A stretch of DNA of 64,000 nt from the NCBI GenBank assembly GCA_963924555.1, contig OZ004581.1:5371338-5435337 (forward strand), given 5' to 3'. The position numbers were made by a program, and so were the translations under genes. Positions within the stretch are counted from its first letter, which is position 1. The number at the start of each line of letters is the position of its first letter. The notes beneath the pieces were generated by a model. That model made no database searches and had not been told where the DNA came from. It was given only the letters and a program-made list of their open reading frames with translations. The stretch comes from Crambe crambe. Its lineage: Eukaryota; Porifera; Demospongiae; Poecilosclerida; Crambeidae. This document shows, piece by piece, positions 1 to 10,275 of the stretch.

Positions 1-544
1 AAAAAATAGGAAATGTATTGCACCCTATGCACTTCCGGTCTGGTGGCGTAAGGACTGTATTTACTCTGTTTTGTTCTCAATTTTGATTGTATTATTTCTG
101 TGAATGTCACAGGCAATAATTGGTAAAGTGGTCGACAATAGAATAATAGTAAATGAATGGCTGGTTGAGAATAGGTAGAGGTCGCCGACTTTACATCGTC
201 GAGTTCTAGTTACAAACTGTGATGTAACTTCACTTCCAGTTGACCTAGGAAGTATGGAATATTGACTAACTGCCAGATTAATTTGCTAGAGAATGAACTT
301 TGATCGGGGGGGGGGGGGGAATATAGTGGTAATGACGCTACATAGAAAAGTGTAATGTTTCCCAAAAAACACTTAGCACTTAAATCAATCAAGCTGACAT
401 TTAATAATAAACTAGTAGGCAGTGGCCAAATTAGCATGTGGGTGGTAGACAGGAAATAATGAATTTAATCACACTGACCTTGGAGGAAAGATGCAAGCGA
501 CAGTAATCGAAACACCAAGTAGGGATACAGGAAATGAATATACT
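1..544. other. Spacer without recognisable gene
   Basis: No coding segment or splice-bounded exon was recognised. The only landmark is a G homopolymer of about 13 bases near 307-319. Short open frames on the minus strand have no family resemblance and contain low-complexity residues. Confidence 0.6.
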
Positions 545-745
545 GTGATATAATGTCCTTCTGGAAGTTGGCCTCCAAGCTGATGGCTTTTGTATCCGTG
601 CATGTATGTATGTTTGTGATAGAATGTCCTTTGGCAGTTGGCCTCCAAGCTGACTTTGTCAATGGTGTTTATATTTGTGTTATAGATTGTATGTACGTAT
701 GTGATAGAATTTCCTTCTGGTAGTAGGCCTCCAAGCTGACTTTGT
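545..745. repeat. Three-copy imperfect tandem repeat (about 75-85 bp)
   Basis: The core TTGGCCTCCAAGCTGA recurs three times (near 569, 639 and, as TAGGCCTCCAAGCTGA, near 725). Each is preceded by GTGATA(G)AATNTCCTT, and the second and third also by TATGTATGT-like runs. The copies differ at several positions, so this is an old minisatellite. There are no regular spacers and no CRISPR-like conservation. Confidence 0.75.
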
Positions 746-2054
746 TGAAGGCGATCAGATTTTAGTATACCTTCATGAAAGACTTTTACTAACCACACCC
801 TCAATGTCACTCGTGCAGGTTTGTAGCAAATCAATAATGCAAGCACAATCTTACTAATATCATACATTATAGATCTCTACTTATGTTGGTATGGCAGAAA
901 TGGGGAGGTATATTTTTCTGTTAGGAGTACAGCCGGGTAAAATGGAGAAACAGCTACACATCGAGACGTCTGATTCAACTTGCTTTATCTAAATTTCCAT
1001 GTGCTCTCTAAAATTATTGTAGGTGGGACTGATTGTTTTCTTATAACAGCCCACTAGTTATTCCACTCAAGGTTGTAGAGTGAATTCTGCTGTTCAAAAC
1101 TGCCTTGCCATGCATCCATGCCTCTACTATTCAGTTCAATTCAGCAGTCTTAGTATAATCTAACAGCCCTCTATTCCATATACGTAGACATTGCCAGCTC
1201 ATGATTATCTTGGACTCAGCTGCTTCAAAACTAAAGTTTTCCACCTCCATGCCTCTACTACTCTGCAACTCTAAACTCGGAGCTTCCCTTGCATTATAAA
1301 GTATACAAGCAATAATTAGACCAACGCTATAGCGCACTATTGCTAACGCTTTTTAACGCCTAGATAAAGTGCGCTTTAGTGTGTATCTTCGTATAATGCA
1401 CATATGGGAAGCTTGACATATTATTGCGAGTTCACATGCTTTAGCAGATCATGCGTGTAATTGCGCGCTGAATTCTACACGGGACTCATAAGTCAAGATT
1501 ACAGGCAGGTAGAAGGCCTGGCGAGTATCTTGATGCTAATAAATAGATGAACAAGGAAATAAACTAGTAGAAAGTGGAATTATATTACACACTCTTCTCC
1601 AACAATTACCTGTATGACACTGTCTCTTAGACTCCAGAAAAGGTTGTTCGCCTGAAGGTCGTTTGCCTATCAGATAATATACTAATCATATTAGGTGATT
1701 ATAAGGCAGGTAGAAGTATTTTGATGGATGAAAACTATTTACAGGGAAAGTTATAAAAGCAGTACGTAGACAAATTAAAATCTTTAACTATAGGAACATA
1801 AAAATTACACACTCTCTTTCAACAATCTAATAATAACATTACTGATAAATGGATGAAAGTAATTTGGCTGCATATACTGTGGTGGCCATTTCCCAAAACA
1901 TTATTTATTTGTTCAACTGCACTCTCTAATACTACTAGGGGTGCATTAAATTCACTAACCTTACTTCATGCACACAAGCTTGGTCATCCTTTTTTTTTTT
2001 AAGCGAGTACTCACTGTGTATAATATCTATGCTGAGTCTTTAACTAACTGTAGC
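746..2054. other. Spacer, nothing recognised
   Basis: AT-rich sequence. A minus-strand frame at about 1131-1337 has no recognisable domain or splice context. A poly-T run sits near 1989-1999. Confidence 0.5.
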
Positions 2055-2452
2055 TACCGTACAGCGGGTTTTTTTCGGAGATAAAATATTTCGTTAATCA
2101 TCAAAGGACAACACAGATGAAGAATTACGGTAGTCTTTTATTCGGTACGGTATAGTTATTTTAGCACATGTGCAACAATATCTACGGACTTCGCTTCACA
2201 GCTGCTTCACTTGCATGCGTATATAGCCCTCTTTGCGATCGTGGTGATTTCTTAATTGATGGAATCTAGCTAGCTAAGTAGCTAGCTAAGAAGAAAGTGG
2301 ACCAGGAGGTTAGGTAAGTTCGTAGAATGTACGAACGTCTAAACGGTGGCTTTATTTGGAAAAAAAATTCGATAGAAAAATTTTCGGTAGATAGACTGAT
2401 TACCGAAATTACCGAATTTTTATCCCCACTGAAATTATCCCGCTGTATGGTA
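2055..2452. mobile_element. MITE with TACCGTACAGCGGG-type terminal inverted repeats
   Basis: The left end TACCGTACAGCGGG at 2055 is matched by CCCGCTGTATGGTA at 2439-2452, giving a non-coding element of about 400 bp. Inside the right end the text is rich in ACCGAAATT repeats. The TA at each outer edge is compatible with a TA target duplication. The ends resemble those of the elements at 41543-42157 and 57932-58446, so a related family is likely. There is no transposase. Confidence 0.6.
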
Positions 2453-3072
2453 CGTAACTATTCTTTGAAGTAGTAGAAACTGCTAAGCAAGTAAGGTAGT
2501 AGGCAAAGTATGATAAATGTTAATTGCTATGCTAAGATATGGTGCAAAGCATGCTTTGGTCGACCACCACCACCAACGAATTCATGATAATAAATTTTTC
2601 CCTGTTTTCTTTTGGAATGGAGTATATGGACTATGACTTGTAGCCACTATTTTTCATCAGAGAATTAAATGTATGTGTGATATGGTTAATTATCTGAATA
2701 GATCAACTTGCAGCTGTAACTACTATAGGGTATGTTCATGTAACATATTAAATTGATGGGCAAAGCAACATCAAAGTGCATGATTCTTTACATCTTTTGT
2801 AAGAGCAAGTACAGTACCAACTCATTTGTGCCGCAATACTATCCAAATACTATTAACAATAGCTTACACAAACAAGCCAATAAGTAGTATAGACTATAGA
2901 CCTTTGTAAGTATCACTATGCTTTAAGCAACAGTTCTAATTAACCATGCTTTTCTTCTTGATGTCCAAAAAACAGTAAAGAAATGAATAAGGCAGATGAC
3001 CATTGAACATTTACAACATGTTAGTCTTTAAGATGCATCAGCATGATGAAAAAAATCATGTGGAGTGATACA
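2453..3072. other. Spacer, nothing recognised
   Basis: No exon-like segment, RNA gene or obvious repeat was recognised in this AT-rich stretch. Confidence 0.5.
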
Positions 3073-3253
3073 TATAGGGATGACCATACAAAAAGTGAAG
3101 GAACAAGGATGAAATTGAGATTACAGAAGGATGAAAGTTGAATGTGGGCACACCACCTTATGACAGTGCATGTGTCCCAAGATTCGACTTCACCATTCTG
3201 TAATCTCAATTCCATCCCTGTTCTTTCAATTTTTTTGCATGGCCATCCCTATA
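3073..3253. repeat. Imperfect foldback, arms about 58 bp
   Basis: The left arm begins TATAGGGATGACCAT at 3073 and runs to TTACAGAAGG near 3130. It pairs with 3192-3253, which ends ATGGCCATCCCTATA. The arms carry several mismatches and flank a roughly 60-bp loop. The AGGGAT box near the tip is shared with the other hairpins of the window. Open frames that cross it on both strands are by-products of the inverted repeat. Confidence 0.7.
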
Positions 3254-3784
3254 TAGCTACATCATCCTACTTCTGTTGTTATTATTGTTTTGTTTTTTTC
3301 TACGTAGCTCTCTCAGTGGTGAAGGCAATGAATGGTAGTTAGTGACCAATCAGATTGTGGAACAAAAAAATATCTTCACACACTTAATTCATCACTAGCT
3401 ATAATAGTTAAATATCACATTCACTTGGTGGAAGTTTTGTTTTGTGACCAAAAAGATTAACTCAGTAGAGTAGTAAATATACAACATTCAAAAGACAAGC
3501 GAGCAAAGCAAGGTGCCAAGGCAGTAAAGCTGGAATGTATTGACTTATTGCAGTCAAGCAGTCCAACCAGAATACATGTCAGCCATAATTGAGTAGAAAG
3601 TAGAAAGGGCTAGCCTTTAAGCCACCAAGGAGACTACTCTCAATGTAATGGCCAATGAGATCAGCAGAAGTAGCCTTCGATAAATATGTGGCATTCCTAG
3701 CACTGGTAGTTTATGCAGTAACTAATTTGTAGTCAAATTTATTTGACTGCACATAACATAAAAATTATCAATATATCATCCAAG

Positions 3785-4690
3785 GAAGACCTGCCTGTGC
3801 GGAAAATGGAAAAGCTATTGAGCACTTTTTGGGAATTGTTCCTGCCAAAGAAGTCACAGCAAAAGCTCTAACTCAGTATATTTGCTTGATTTTCTTCAGG
3901 AATGTGGTATCCCAATTCAAAAATTGCGAGGACTGGTGGTTTGATGGTGCAAGAAGTCAGCTGAAATACAAGCTGTCCTTGAAGCACCTGAAATAGTAGT
4001 TACTAAGCCTAGTGATCACACAGTAGCCAAGCTCCATGGTTCACTACAGTCTAAGGAGCTTATATCTTACTACTGTGCCTGTAATGGTAAGTGGGACTAT
4101 CAAGTGCCTTCAAGAGCTCAAAGAGCATCCTGCAATAAGTACTTGAGACATGCCAGTCTCTTCAAGATGTTAGTGTATCAGAAGCTGACAAGACATCTTT
4201 GAATCTATCGCCCCTACATACAGAGTGTAATAGATCACATTTCAAGCCGAATGGAATCACCTGATGCTTTCTCAATATTTTTGATCCAATTCATTTACCT
4301 GATTCTGAAGAATCTCTATCAACTTATGGTATGGAGAAGTTGCACACCCTTACTGATTTTTATGGAAAGGAGCAGACATTGTCCTTTGAAGGTACGTAAC
4401 ACTGGAGTTTCAAAGCCAGCTGTTGATCCTGACCAAGCAGAAGCAGAATGGGAAATCTTTCTTAGGATTCTGCATAGATCTGAATCAGGGCTTCAGAACA
4501 TAGTGACCACCTTTTTAGCTAGCAGTGATTTAGTAGTTGGCTTTCAAACCTAGCATCCTTAGCTAGGTTTGCAGTGGTCTTACCTATGATAACAGCAACA
4601 ATTGAGCGAAGCTTCAGTGACATGAAGCTAATTAAAACTCAACTGAGGAGCAGACTTGGTGAAGAAATCCCGAATCATAAGATTTAGATA
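3785..4690 (+). pseudogene. hAT-superfamily transposase relic
   Basis: A decayed transposase copy is read in pieces. Near 3810 the frame gives a segment starting NGKAIEHFLGIVPAKEV, which fits the region upstream of the hAT catalytic core. Near 4563-4650 the frame LARFAVVLPMITATIERSFS, followed by DMKLIKTQLRSRL, is the conserved C-terminal dimerisation region of hAT transposases (serine-rich ERxFS motif). Between them a fragment with a YG..L..L motif near 4320 is visible. Multiple stops and frameshifts separate the pieces, so no functional enzyme remains. No terminal repeats or 8-bp duplication could be assigned. Known of the family: hAT enzymes excise and insert DNA with 8-bp target duplications. 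The hAT assignment rests mainly on the C-terminal motif. Confidence 0.7.
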
Positions 4691-4729
4691 GTATCACTCA
4701 GTATTGGAAGGAGAAAAAAACTAATGATA

Positions 4730-5062
4730 TAACATGTATGGCTGCTTGTGAATTACTTTGGGGGGGGAAGCTTCCCCCCTGCATCCCCCAGTATGGTTTG
4801 ACAACCAGTAGGTATGATGCCTTGTGCTTGCTTCAGTAAGTCTATCTGAGAATTCTAGCCCCCTACCTACAGCATGATAAGCTGGCCATCAGCTCTGAGA
4901 GCTTGTTTTTATATTTTGAAGTGATTCTTTGGATATCTCACCTTTGGTAATAGGCAATGCTTCTCATATTTCTTCCCAGTAATGTAGACATATAAAATAA
5001 CCCAAAATGTAATAAACTGAGAAAAGATTTTTTTTTTTTCATTTCAGGTACCCTTTAAAGTT
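4730..5062. mobile_element. Truncated arm of the TTAA foldback family
   Basis: The segment from the CCCCCAGTATGG area to the end TACCCTTTAA at about 5052-5061 resembles the inner and right parts of the complete element at 40133-41163. Shared blocks include CAGCATGATAAGCTGG, TTCTTCCCAGTAATGTAG and GTAATAAACTGAGAAA. Only one terminus is kept, so this is a truncated copy. It directly follows the hAT relic. Confidence 0.6.
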
Positions 5063-5397
5063 TCATTTCAGCTTAAAAAAAGAGAAGATTTTTGACCTGT
5101 GGGTCCAAGTGACCCCTCTGTACCTCAATTAAGTCTCATGTACTAGGCAGAACTCGTAGCTTACCAGAATGAAGACATGATTAAGAGAATATAGAAGGGG
5201 CCCTGAATAAGAAATTTATACTCTTTTGCTTGAATCTGTTTCAATATGACTTCCTTTAAAATTAATGTGTTAATAGCAAAGAAGCTACCATTACTATAAT
5301 GGCCAGAAATTTAAATTTGGTGAATGCAATAGCTAATTAATTCTGGAGGCTCCTTCTACAGAAAAATGTAATGAACCATTGATCAACACCATCGAGA

Positions 5398-5592
5398 TCT
5401 AAATAAAAAGTGAAGTAGGGATAGCCATAAAACTTACTATTCCTATCACTCCTAGCCCTCCTAATTTATAATCACACCTATATCACCCAACTTAAATCCC
5501 TACTTCACTCCCAAGTGAGTCAAGTAACCCATCACCAAACTCAGGAACCACAGCAATATTACAAAACTACTATTCCTACTTCACTTTTAGGC
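5398..5592. repeat. Degenerate foldback of the AGTAGGGAT class
   Basis: AAATAAAAAGTGAAGTAGGG at 5401 is mirrored by CTATTCCTACTTCACTTTTA near 5569-5589. The interior pairs poorly. Beyond it, 5640-5715 (GCCATCCCAACTTCTC, then TTTTTTATTTAGAATA) resembles the isolated arm end at 25922-26010. This is an eroded member of the hairpin class. Confidence 0.5.
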
Positions 5593-6783
5593 CTCCTTGG
5601 TGATGGGTACAGGTAAGGGGTCACTTGTTGCTGAACTTTTTCAAACTGTACACATTGGCCATCCCAACTTCTCTTTTTTATTTAGAATACGTATTTTTTT
5701 TTCCTTTTTCTCTAATAGTTAGGTAGATATGTGAAACAATCGTGGGTTTTTACGTACAAGTGTGAAAGTTGGCATACTCAAATAACATGATCCTAAGAGT
5801 AATTTCAGAAGTGTAGCCACCTTGGATTTGACCTTTGGTGATCTCTAGGTGCTCATTATCGGTAAGAAATGAATTCTCTACCCATTATATCGCTTAATTT
5901 TGGTCAAGGGTGCTTAATATAAAGGTCTCGTTTTAGGAAGTTGAATCAAGTCCATATCTTCTTCTGGTCATGGTCATTTTAGAATTAACATCAAGAACAG
6001 CAGTAAATTTGCCATCCAAGTCCGTTTGGCATTTCTAGACAAAGATAATAGATTAGATGCGTACATGGCAGTTTTCAGTTGAATGTTCACCACAACATTG
6101 GCACAAAGCAGTGCATTTCAGGGCCGCTTTCTTGCATTTGCACTGGCTTCTGCATCCTTTCTTGCAGCCACAGCACAGTATTTCTCTTGATGAAGCATTA
6201 ACCTTGTCCACAATGCTGCTGGGATCAACCCATCCCCAGTCCCCAGGAGATGGCAGGTTAAGAGTTACTTGAAGCATCTTGCCCCAGCAATATCCACCTT
6301 GGTACACAGCCCTTTTAATATGTGCTGCTCTGGTAGGAGGAATGGCATCCATGGCTCAACCTTTCTTTGTGAATAGGTGCTTTCGACACTCATCTATGCT
6401 CACCAGAGTACTGGTGTGGTCATAAAGCAGGATTGTAAACCATTCTAGCACAGCTATATCTGCATCAGACACAAGAGCTGGTCCAGTGGAAAGAGAAAGG
6501 AAAGTTGGTGTTGCTTCCTCATATGCCTTCCAAGTATCCTATGGTGTCTTCTTTCCCATGGTAGCAAAAAATGAAACTGTATCACACCCAGTATAGGTAT
6601 GGAACAATGTTAGGCAGAGCCAGGGACTTATTGGGCCCAAGGGATGCTGCAATTTCATGTGCAGGAATGTACCAGAAATGTTTGCCCGTCCCAAATGCTA
6701 ACCATGGCTCCCTTACATCTACCCTGCCACATACAAGATAACCACATCACTGTCGACTGTACACAGTAGAATCTTGTGAAAAC

Positions 6784-7345
6784 CTTCATTGGTCTGTGTT
6801 TCATATTTCTACAGAATCCAGTCATAATCTATCCATACAGTCCTCACTAAACAAGTACCAACTTTGACTTTAAGTCGATAGCTTTCGTACCTTTTAAGCG
6901 ATCATCCAGAGCTATGGTGATGGGTAACATGAGCTAGTAACTTACTTTCATGCTGCAGTTGATAAAAATACGTGCTGTTGCAAGTCCTGTTTTCTCTCTA
7001 GAGCTTGTAAGTTTTTTTCAATGCAGCAATTTTCTTAAACTTCGTTTATGTTTGTTTACTCTGTAGACTTTCCGTATACTAAGTAGCCGATAATTGGTGC
7101 TGCGACGGTCGATAATCGAGGACTTATGCTAGGAGGAGACCACCTAGCTATTTGCCAAAAAAATGGCAACAATTTTTGCGGGATATAGCTAGTGCTAACA
7201 AGACCAAGTTGTTTACTTTTCTGGTGAAGCACATTAGCACAAATGGTTTAGAGGTGGTGTATCCCTCCAAGGGACACCAGTCATCTGGCACATGAAGAGG
7301 CTGATATGAGGATGATCTTACACATTGCAGATGCAGTGAATGAAG
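6784..7345. other. Inverted 562-bp segment with CTTCATT/AATGAAG breakpoints
   Basis: CTTCATT at 6784-6790 and AATGAAG at 7339-7345 are exact inverted copies at the two edges. Flipping this interval restores two independent continuities. The PIN-like gene becomes continuous on the minus strand, and the left end of the TA element becomes continuous with its interior (GGTCTGTG joined to ACTGTGTCCG), exactly as in the unrearranged copy at 24510-25313. Confidence 0.88.
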
Positions 7346-7432
7346 ACTGTGTCCGAAAAGTATCATCTGAATCCAACGAAAAGGAGAGCTTCTGCAGCAG
7401 TTCCATTCCACTGTTAAATTATGAAGCAGTTT

Positions 7433-9296
7433 TAGTCCAGTCAATTTATAGTTTGACCCATAAGTAATTGCAACATATGGTTTCTCAACTGTTTCCTACA
7501 CAGAAAAATGTGCTCTCTAACATACTAAAAATCTTAAGGAATCTGATGAGGGGAAACCACAGAAAAAGGGTCACACATTGATCAAAATATGCAATAATTG
7601 CAACAAATGATTTCTCAACAGTTTCTTACACAGAAAAATGTACTTTGTAGCATACTGTTGAAGAGAAAACACAGAAATAGGGTCATGCACTGCGAAAAAG
7701 TTAGTTATCATCATATCCTTGGTTCATTTAGTTATTCAACAACATCATCAGAATTATCGTCGTCACTATCATCTTCATTTGGGGATGAGTTCATACAGCC
7801 AGACCCATTGCAATTTCCACACACAATAGAGCATCTAATGGCATGCTTTCTGCAGGTACATCTCATAGTACCACAATCTGTTTGACAGTTGCAGCGGATG
7901 ATGCGCAAAAGATCATCAGGAACAGGCATTAAATCAGATAAGTCTTTAAAGTCTGTGGTTGAATATGCGATTTGCTGGTGGCCACTTTCTCACAAAAGCT
8001 CTTATACCAAGAGACTCCCCAGGTTTCCCATTATACATGGCAACCAAGACTTGCTCCCCCGCAGCTGAAATTTCTTCAATAGAAGCTGATGGCAAGTTAA
8101 AGACTTCAGCGTGACTACAGAAGTGATTATTTTCTCTATATTTCTTCAGAGAGTAACCTTTTCCATGAAGTTGGGATGTTGTATCACATCCAAGAATCGC
8201 ATGTAGAAAAAGGATATGAGTACAAACCTCAGGGCCTAGGTGTTCTTTGACTGCCTGTATATTCCAACAAGCTACAAGATTCCAAACTTGCATGGTAAAT
8301 TAGAAGAGCGAGCAAATCTGTATCATCAGCAATCAATACAGTGTTCATAGTTGAGGCTGACTCCACTGATTTCTGCACTATTAGGAGGTCAACATCTCCT
8401 GTAGCATGATAAGTCCTGCAATTCTTTTCCATGAGCTTTGCACTAAGCAAATTGATAAACTGTTGCTTTTTATCCTTGTTTGCAAGAAACTGAGCCTTAC
8501 TCATGGTAAGATGCATGCTTTCTGTAAAGGTAACAGTAGCTCTTATTTGCCCCTTGGTTCGTCTCTGATATGTCGTGTCTTTGGTGGATTTGGATTGATA
8601 ACCATCAAAAACAACAACTGCATTCCCATATTTCCTTGTGACATACTCAGTATACACTGTGCAAATTTCCTTAGACGTGGCTCCTTTGGTCCATGCGATT
8701 CGCTGAAGTAGTGCTCCTCCATCCAACACATACTGGAGCTAACTAGATAATCCAGGAATGCTTTGAGGCAAAAGAGACCAGATTGCATTTGCTAGCACAG
8801 GCTTTTTATGTATCCCGAAGAAATTGTGGACCACTAAATAAAGCTGGTAGATAACTGCACAATTCATACTTAAAAATAGCTTCCAGGTTGTCTTGAGATT
8901 TCGTAACAAGAGTGTTAATTGCTCATCTAAATCTATTCTTGTGATCAGATATCTTAATACATAGTGCTAAGAGAGCGATTTTTAATTTTTTGGTTATTTT
9001 TGACCCATTTATAAGGTTACTACTCAACAGATTCTTTAGGAGTGATAGCTAGTGCATATTTTTCTGTGTATTTTTCTATAGTTGAGAAACCATTTTTTGA
9101 TATTACCCTTAAAATTTAAGCAATTATTGCATTTTTAGTCAACGTGTGACCAATTTTCTGTGTTCTCCCCTCATAAGATTCCTTAAGACTTTTAGTATGT
9201 TATAGAGCACATTTTTCTGTATAGGACACAGTTGAGAAACCTTGTGTTGCAATTACTTATGGGTTGACCCCAAAATTGTCATAAAATGACTGGACT
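7433..9296. mobile_element. TIR element carrying a PIN-like/CXC gene
   Basis: The left end AGTCCAGTCA near 7434 and the right end TGACTGGACT at 9287-9296 open inverted repeats of about 170 bp. Each end also holds a second, diverged copy of a roughly 130-bp subterminal block (TTTCTCAAC then CACAGAAAAAT). GTTT flanks both sides (7429-7432 and 9297-9300) and occurs once in the empty site at 24952-24955, so a 3-4 bp target duplication is likely. The only gene-like content is the minus-strand PIN-like/CXC pseudogene at about 7732-8945. No known transposase family was recognised. Either this family supplies the mobility function or a host-type gene was captured. Confidence 0.85.
7732..8945 (-). pseudogene. 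PIN-like nuclease-fold plus CXC gene inside the TIR element
   Basis: Reading the complement gives, in order, EAIFKYELCSYLPALFSG (near 8900), KPVLANAIWSLLPQSI, then YVLDGGALLQRIAW, and the PIN-like core with acidic residues in VVVFDGYQ, GDVDLLIV and ADDTDLLALL. Downstream comes HAILGCDTTSQLHGKG, and finally a CXC-type cluster IRCNCQTDCGTMRCTCRK followed by an acidic tail. The order of motifs matches the neighbouring pseudogene, but the sequences belong to a different subfamily. One stop and at least two frameshifts break it (overlapping frames near 8729/8543 and 8293/8229), and the stretch before the CXC cluster is shortened. The PIN-like acidic residues suggest a metal-dependent nuclease fold; activity is unproven. 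Cellular role unknown; nuclear location is likely if it acts on DNA. Confidence 0.8.
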
Positions 9297-9860
9297 GTTT
9301 ATGGTAGAAATGCTTCGTTCATTTTTTATATAATTTGTTATGATGATGTATTTTATAGCAAAAAATAGTATAAAAGTATCTTTTTAAGGGCCCTAACATG
9401 TAGTGGAGCAAAAGTGAAAGAAAAGAATGGAACAGACGATGATTGATATTATGATTTTCAACGGGTGGCCGATAATTGGTGTCGGTGGTCGATCAATGAT
9501 ATTTTAGTTGACGTAGTAGATTCAGCATAGCAAAATTTCTATCCAATTGTGAGGAAAATAATTTATATGATGTTATAGAGGATGAAATTATCTTTCTTAT
9601 GGTTGTTGTTTGAGACTTTGATGACCATCGGTGAGGGAAATATGGTGTGAGGGGCGAAGTATGGTCGATAATCGAGGACTTACGCTAATGCCTTTTGCAC
9701 GCTTGTTTCTTGCTTGAGATTTCAAGCTATTCTCATGGTATTGATCCCAGACAATATCAACTCGACGATGTGCTGCAGCTTGGCTTCAATGTATGGCAAG
9801 AAGACTTGACTGCATAGTCATCAAAAGTCTTGGCACCAAGAGGTTTTAGGAAGTTAACCA

Positions 9861-10275
9861 TCTAGAATAGTTATACTTCAGTGTCTGATAGCAATTCTCC
9901 AGACAGCTTAGGAGATCAGCCTTGGTTCCCTGTCTCAACTTGCCAAGGTTTTAGCTATAGCTATGTCTCTTAATACCTCAAGAGCACTGACATTCTTAAC
10001 TAGATCTTGGTTTAATAGCTAGCTTTGTATCAAGTGGGACAAAAAGGGTGTGGTTAGGGGAAGTGGGCATGGCTAGGCCAAAATTTTTCCACGCACATGT
10101 TCAAGCACCCCCTATGATAAGATCCTGGCTACACACCTGAATGACAGGTAAAGGATTATAGCACAATCAATTTTGAGCAGTGTGGTATAAATAAGTTATT
10201 TGATGATGATCAGATGATGATGATGATGAATGACCTGGTCTGGTTATGAATCAAGTCTCGATGAACACTAATCAA
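9861..10275. other. Spacer upstream of the PIN-like pseudogene
   Basis: No further family motif was recognised upstream of LGAKTFDDYAV (complement of about 9845-9810). A short GAT-rich run lies at 10201-10230. Confidence 0.45.

Larger units (their letters stand above)
6791..9685. mobile_element. TA-target TIR element, copy 2 (rearranged, with nested insertion)
   Basis: The right terminus GGTCGATAATCGAGGACTTA, then CGC, ends at 9685 and is followed by the TA duplicate at 9686-9687. The left terminus lies at 7129, inverted, next to TA at 7130-7131. Segments 6791-7129 (inverted), 7339-7432 and 9297-9685 align with the whole of 24510-25313. The rest, 7433-9296, is a second element inserted into it. 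The element has no gene of its own. It is a non-autonomous element of a TA-targeting (Tc1/mariner-like) kind; the superfamily is inferred from the TA duplication only. Confidence 0.85.
6053..9860 (-). pseudogene. PIN-like plus CXC-domain gene, split by insertion and inversion
   Basis: The pieces are read from the complement of about 9860-9688 (VDIVWDQYHENSLKSQ, then RNKRAKG), the plus strand of 7132-7345 (LPKKWQQFLRDIASANKTKL, then HEEADMRMILHIADAV), and the complement of 6790-6053. The last gives FHKILLCTVDSDVVILYVA, WLAFGTGKHFWYIPAHEI, YTGCDTVSFFATMGKKT, a DADIAVLEWF segment, and a final CXC cysteine cluster beginning CGCKKGCRSQCKCKK. This matches a family I know only as uncharacterised invertebrate proteins with a PIN/FEN-like nuclease fold and a Tesmin/TSO1-like CXC zinc cluster. 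The reading frame carries stops and at least three frameshifts, so it is dead. Removing the inserted element with one TA rejoins RAKG to IRRR in frame, and undoing the inversion rejoins HIADAVNE to GFHK in frame. The molecular role of the family is not known to me. Confidence 0.85.

Noticed and set aside
545-745. Repeats with spacers resembling a CRISPR array
   Set aside because: Only three poorly conserved copies with irregular spacing in an animal-type genome; this is a minisatellite.
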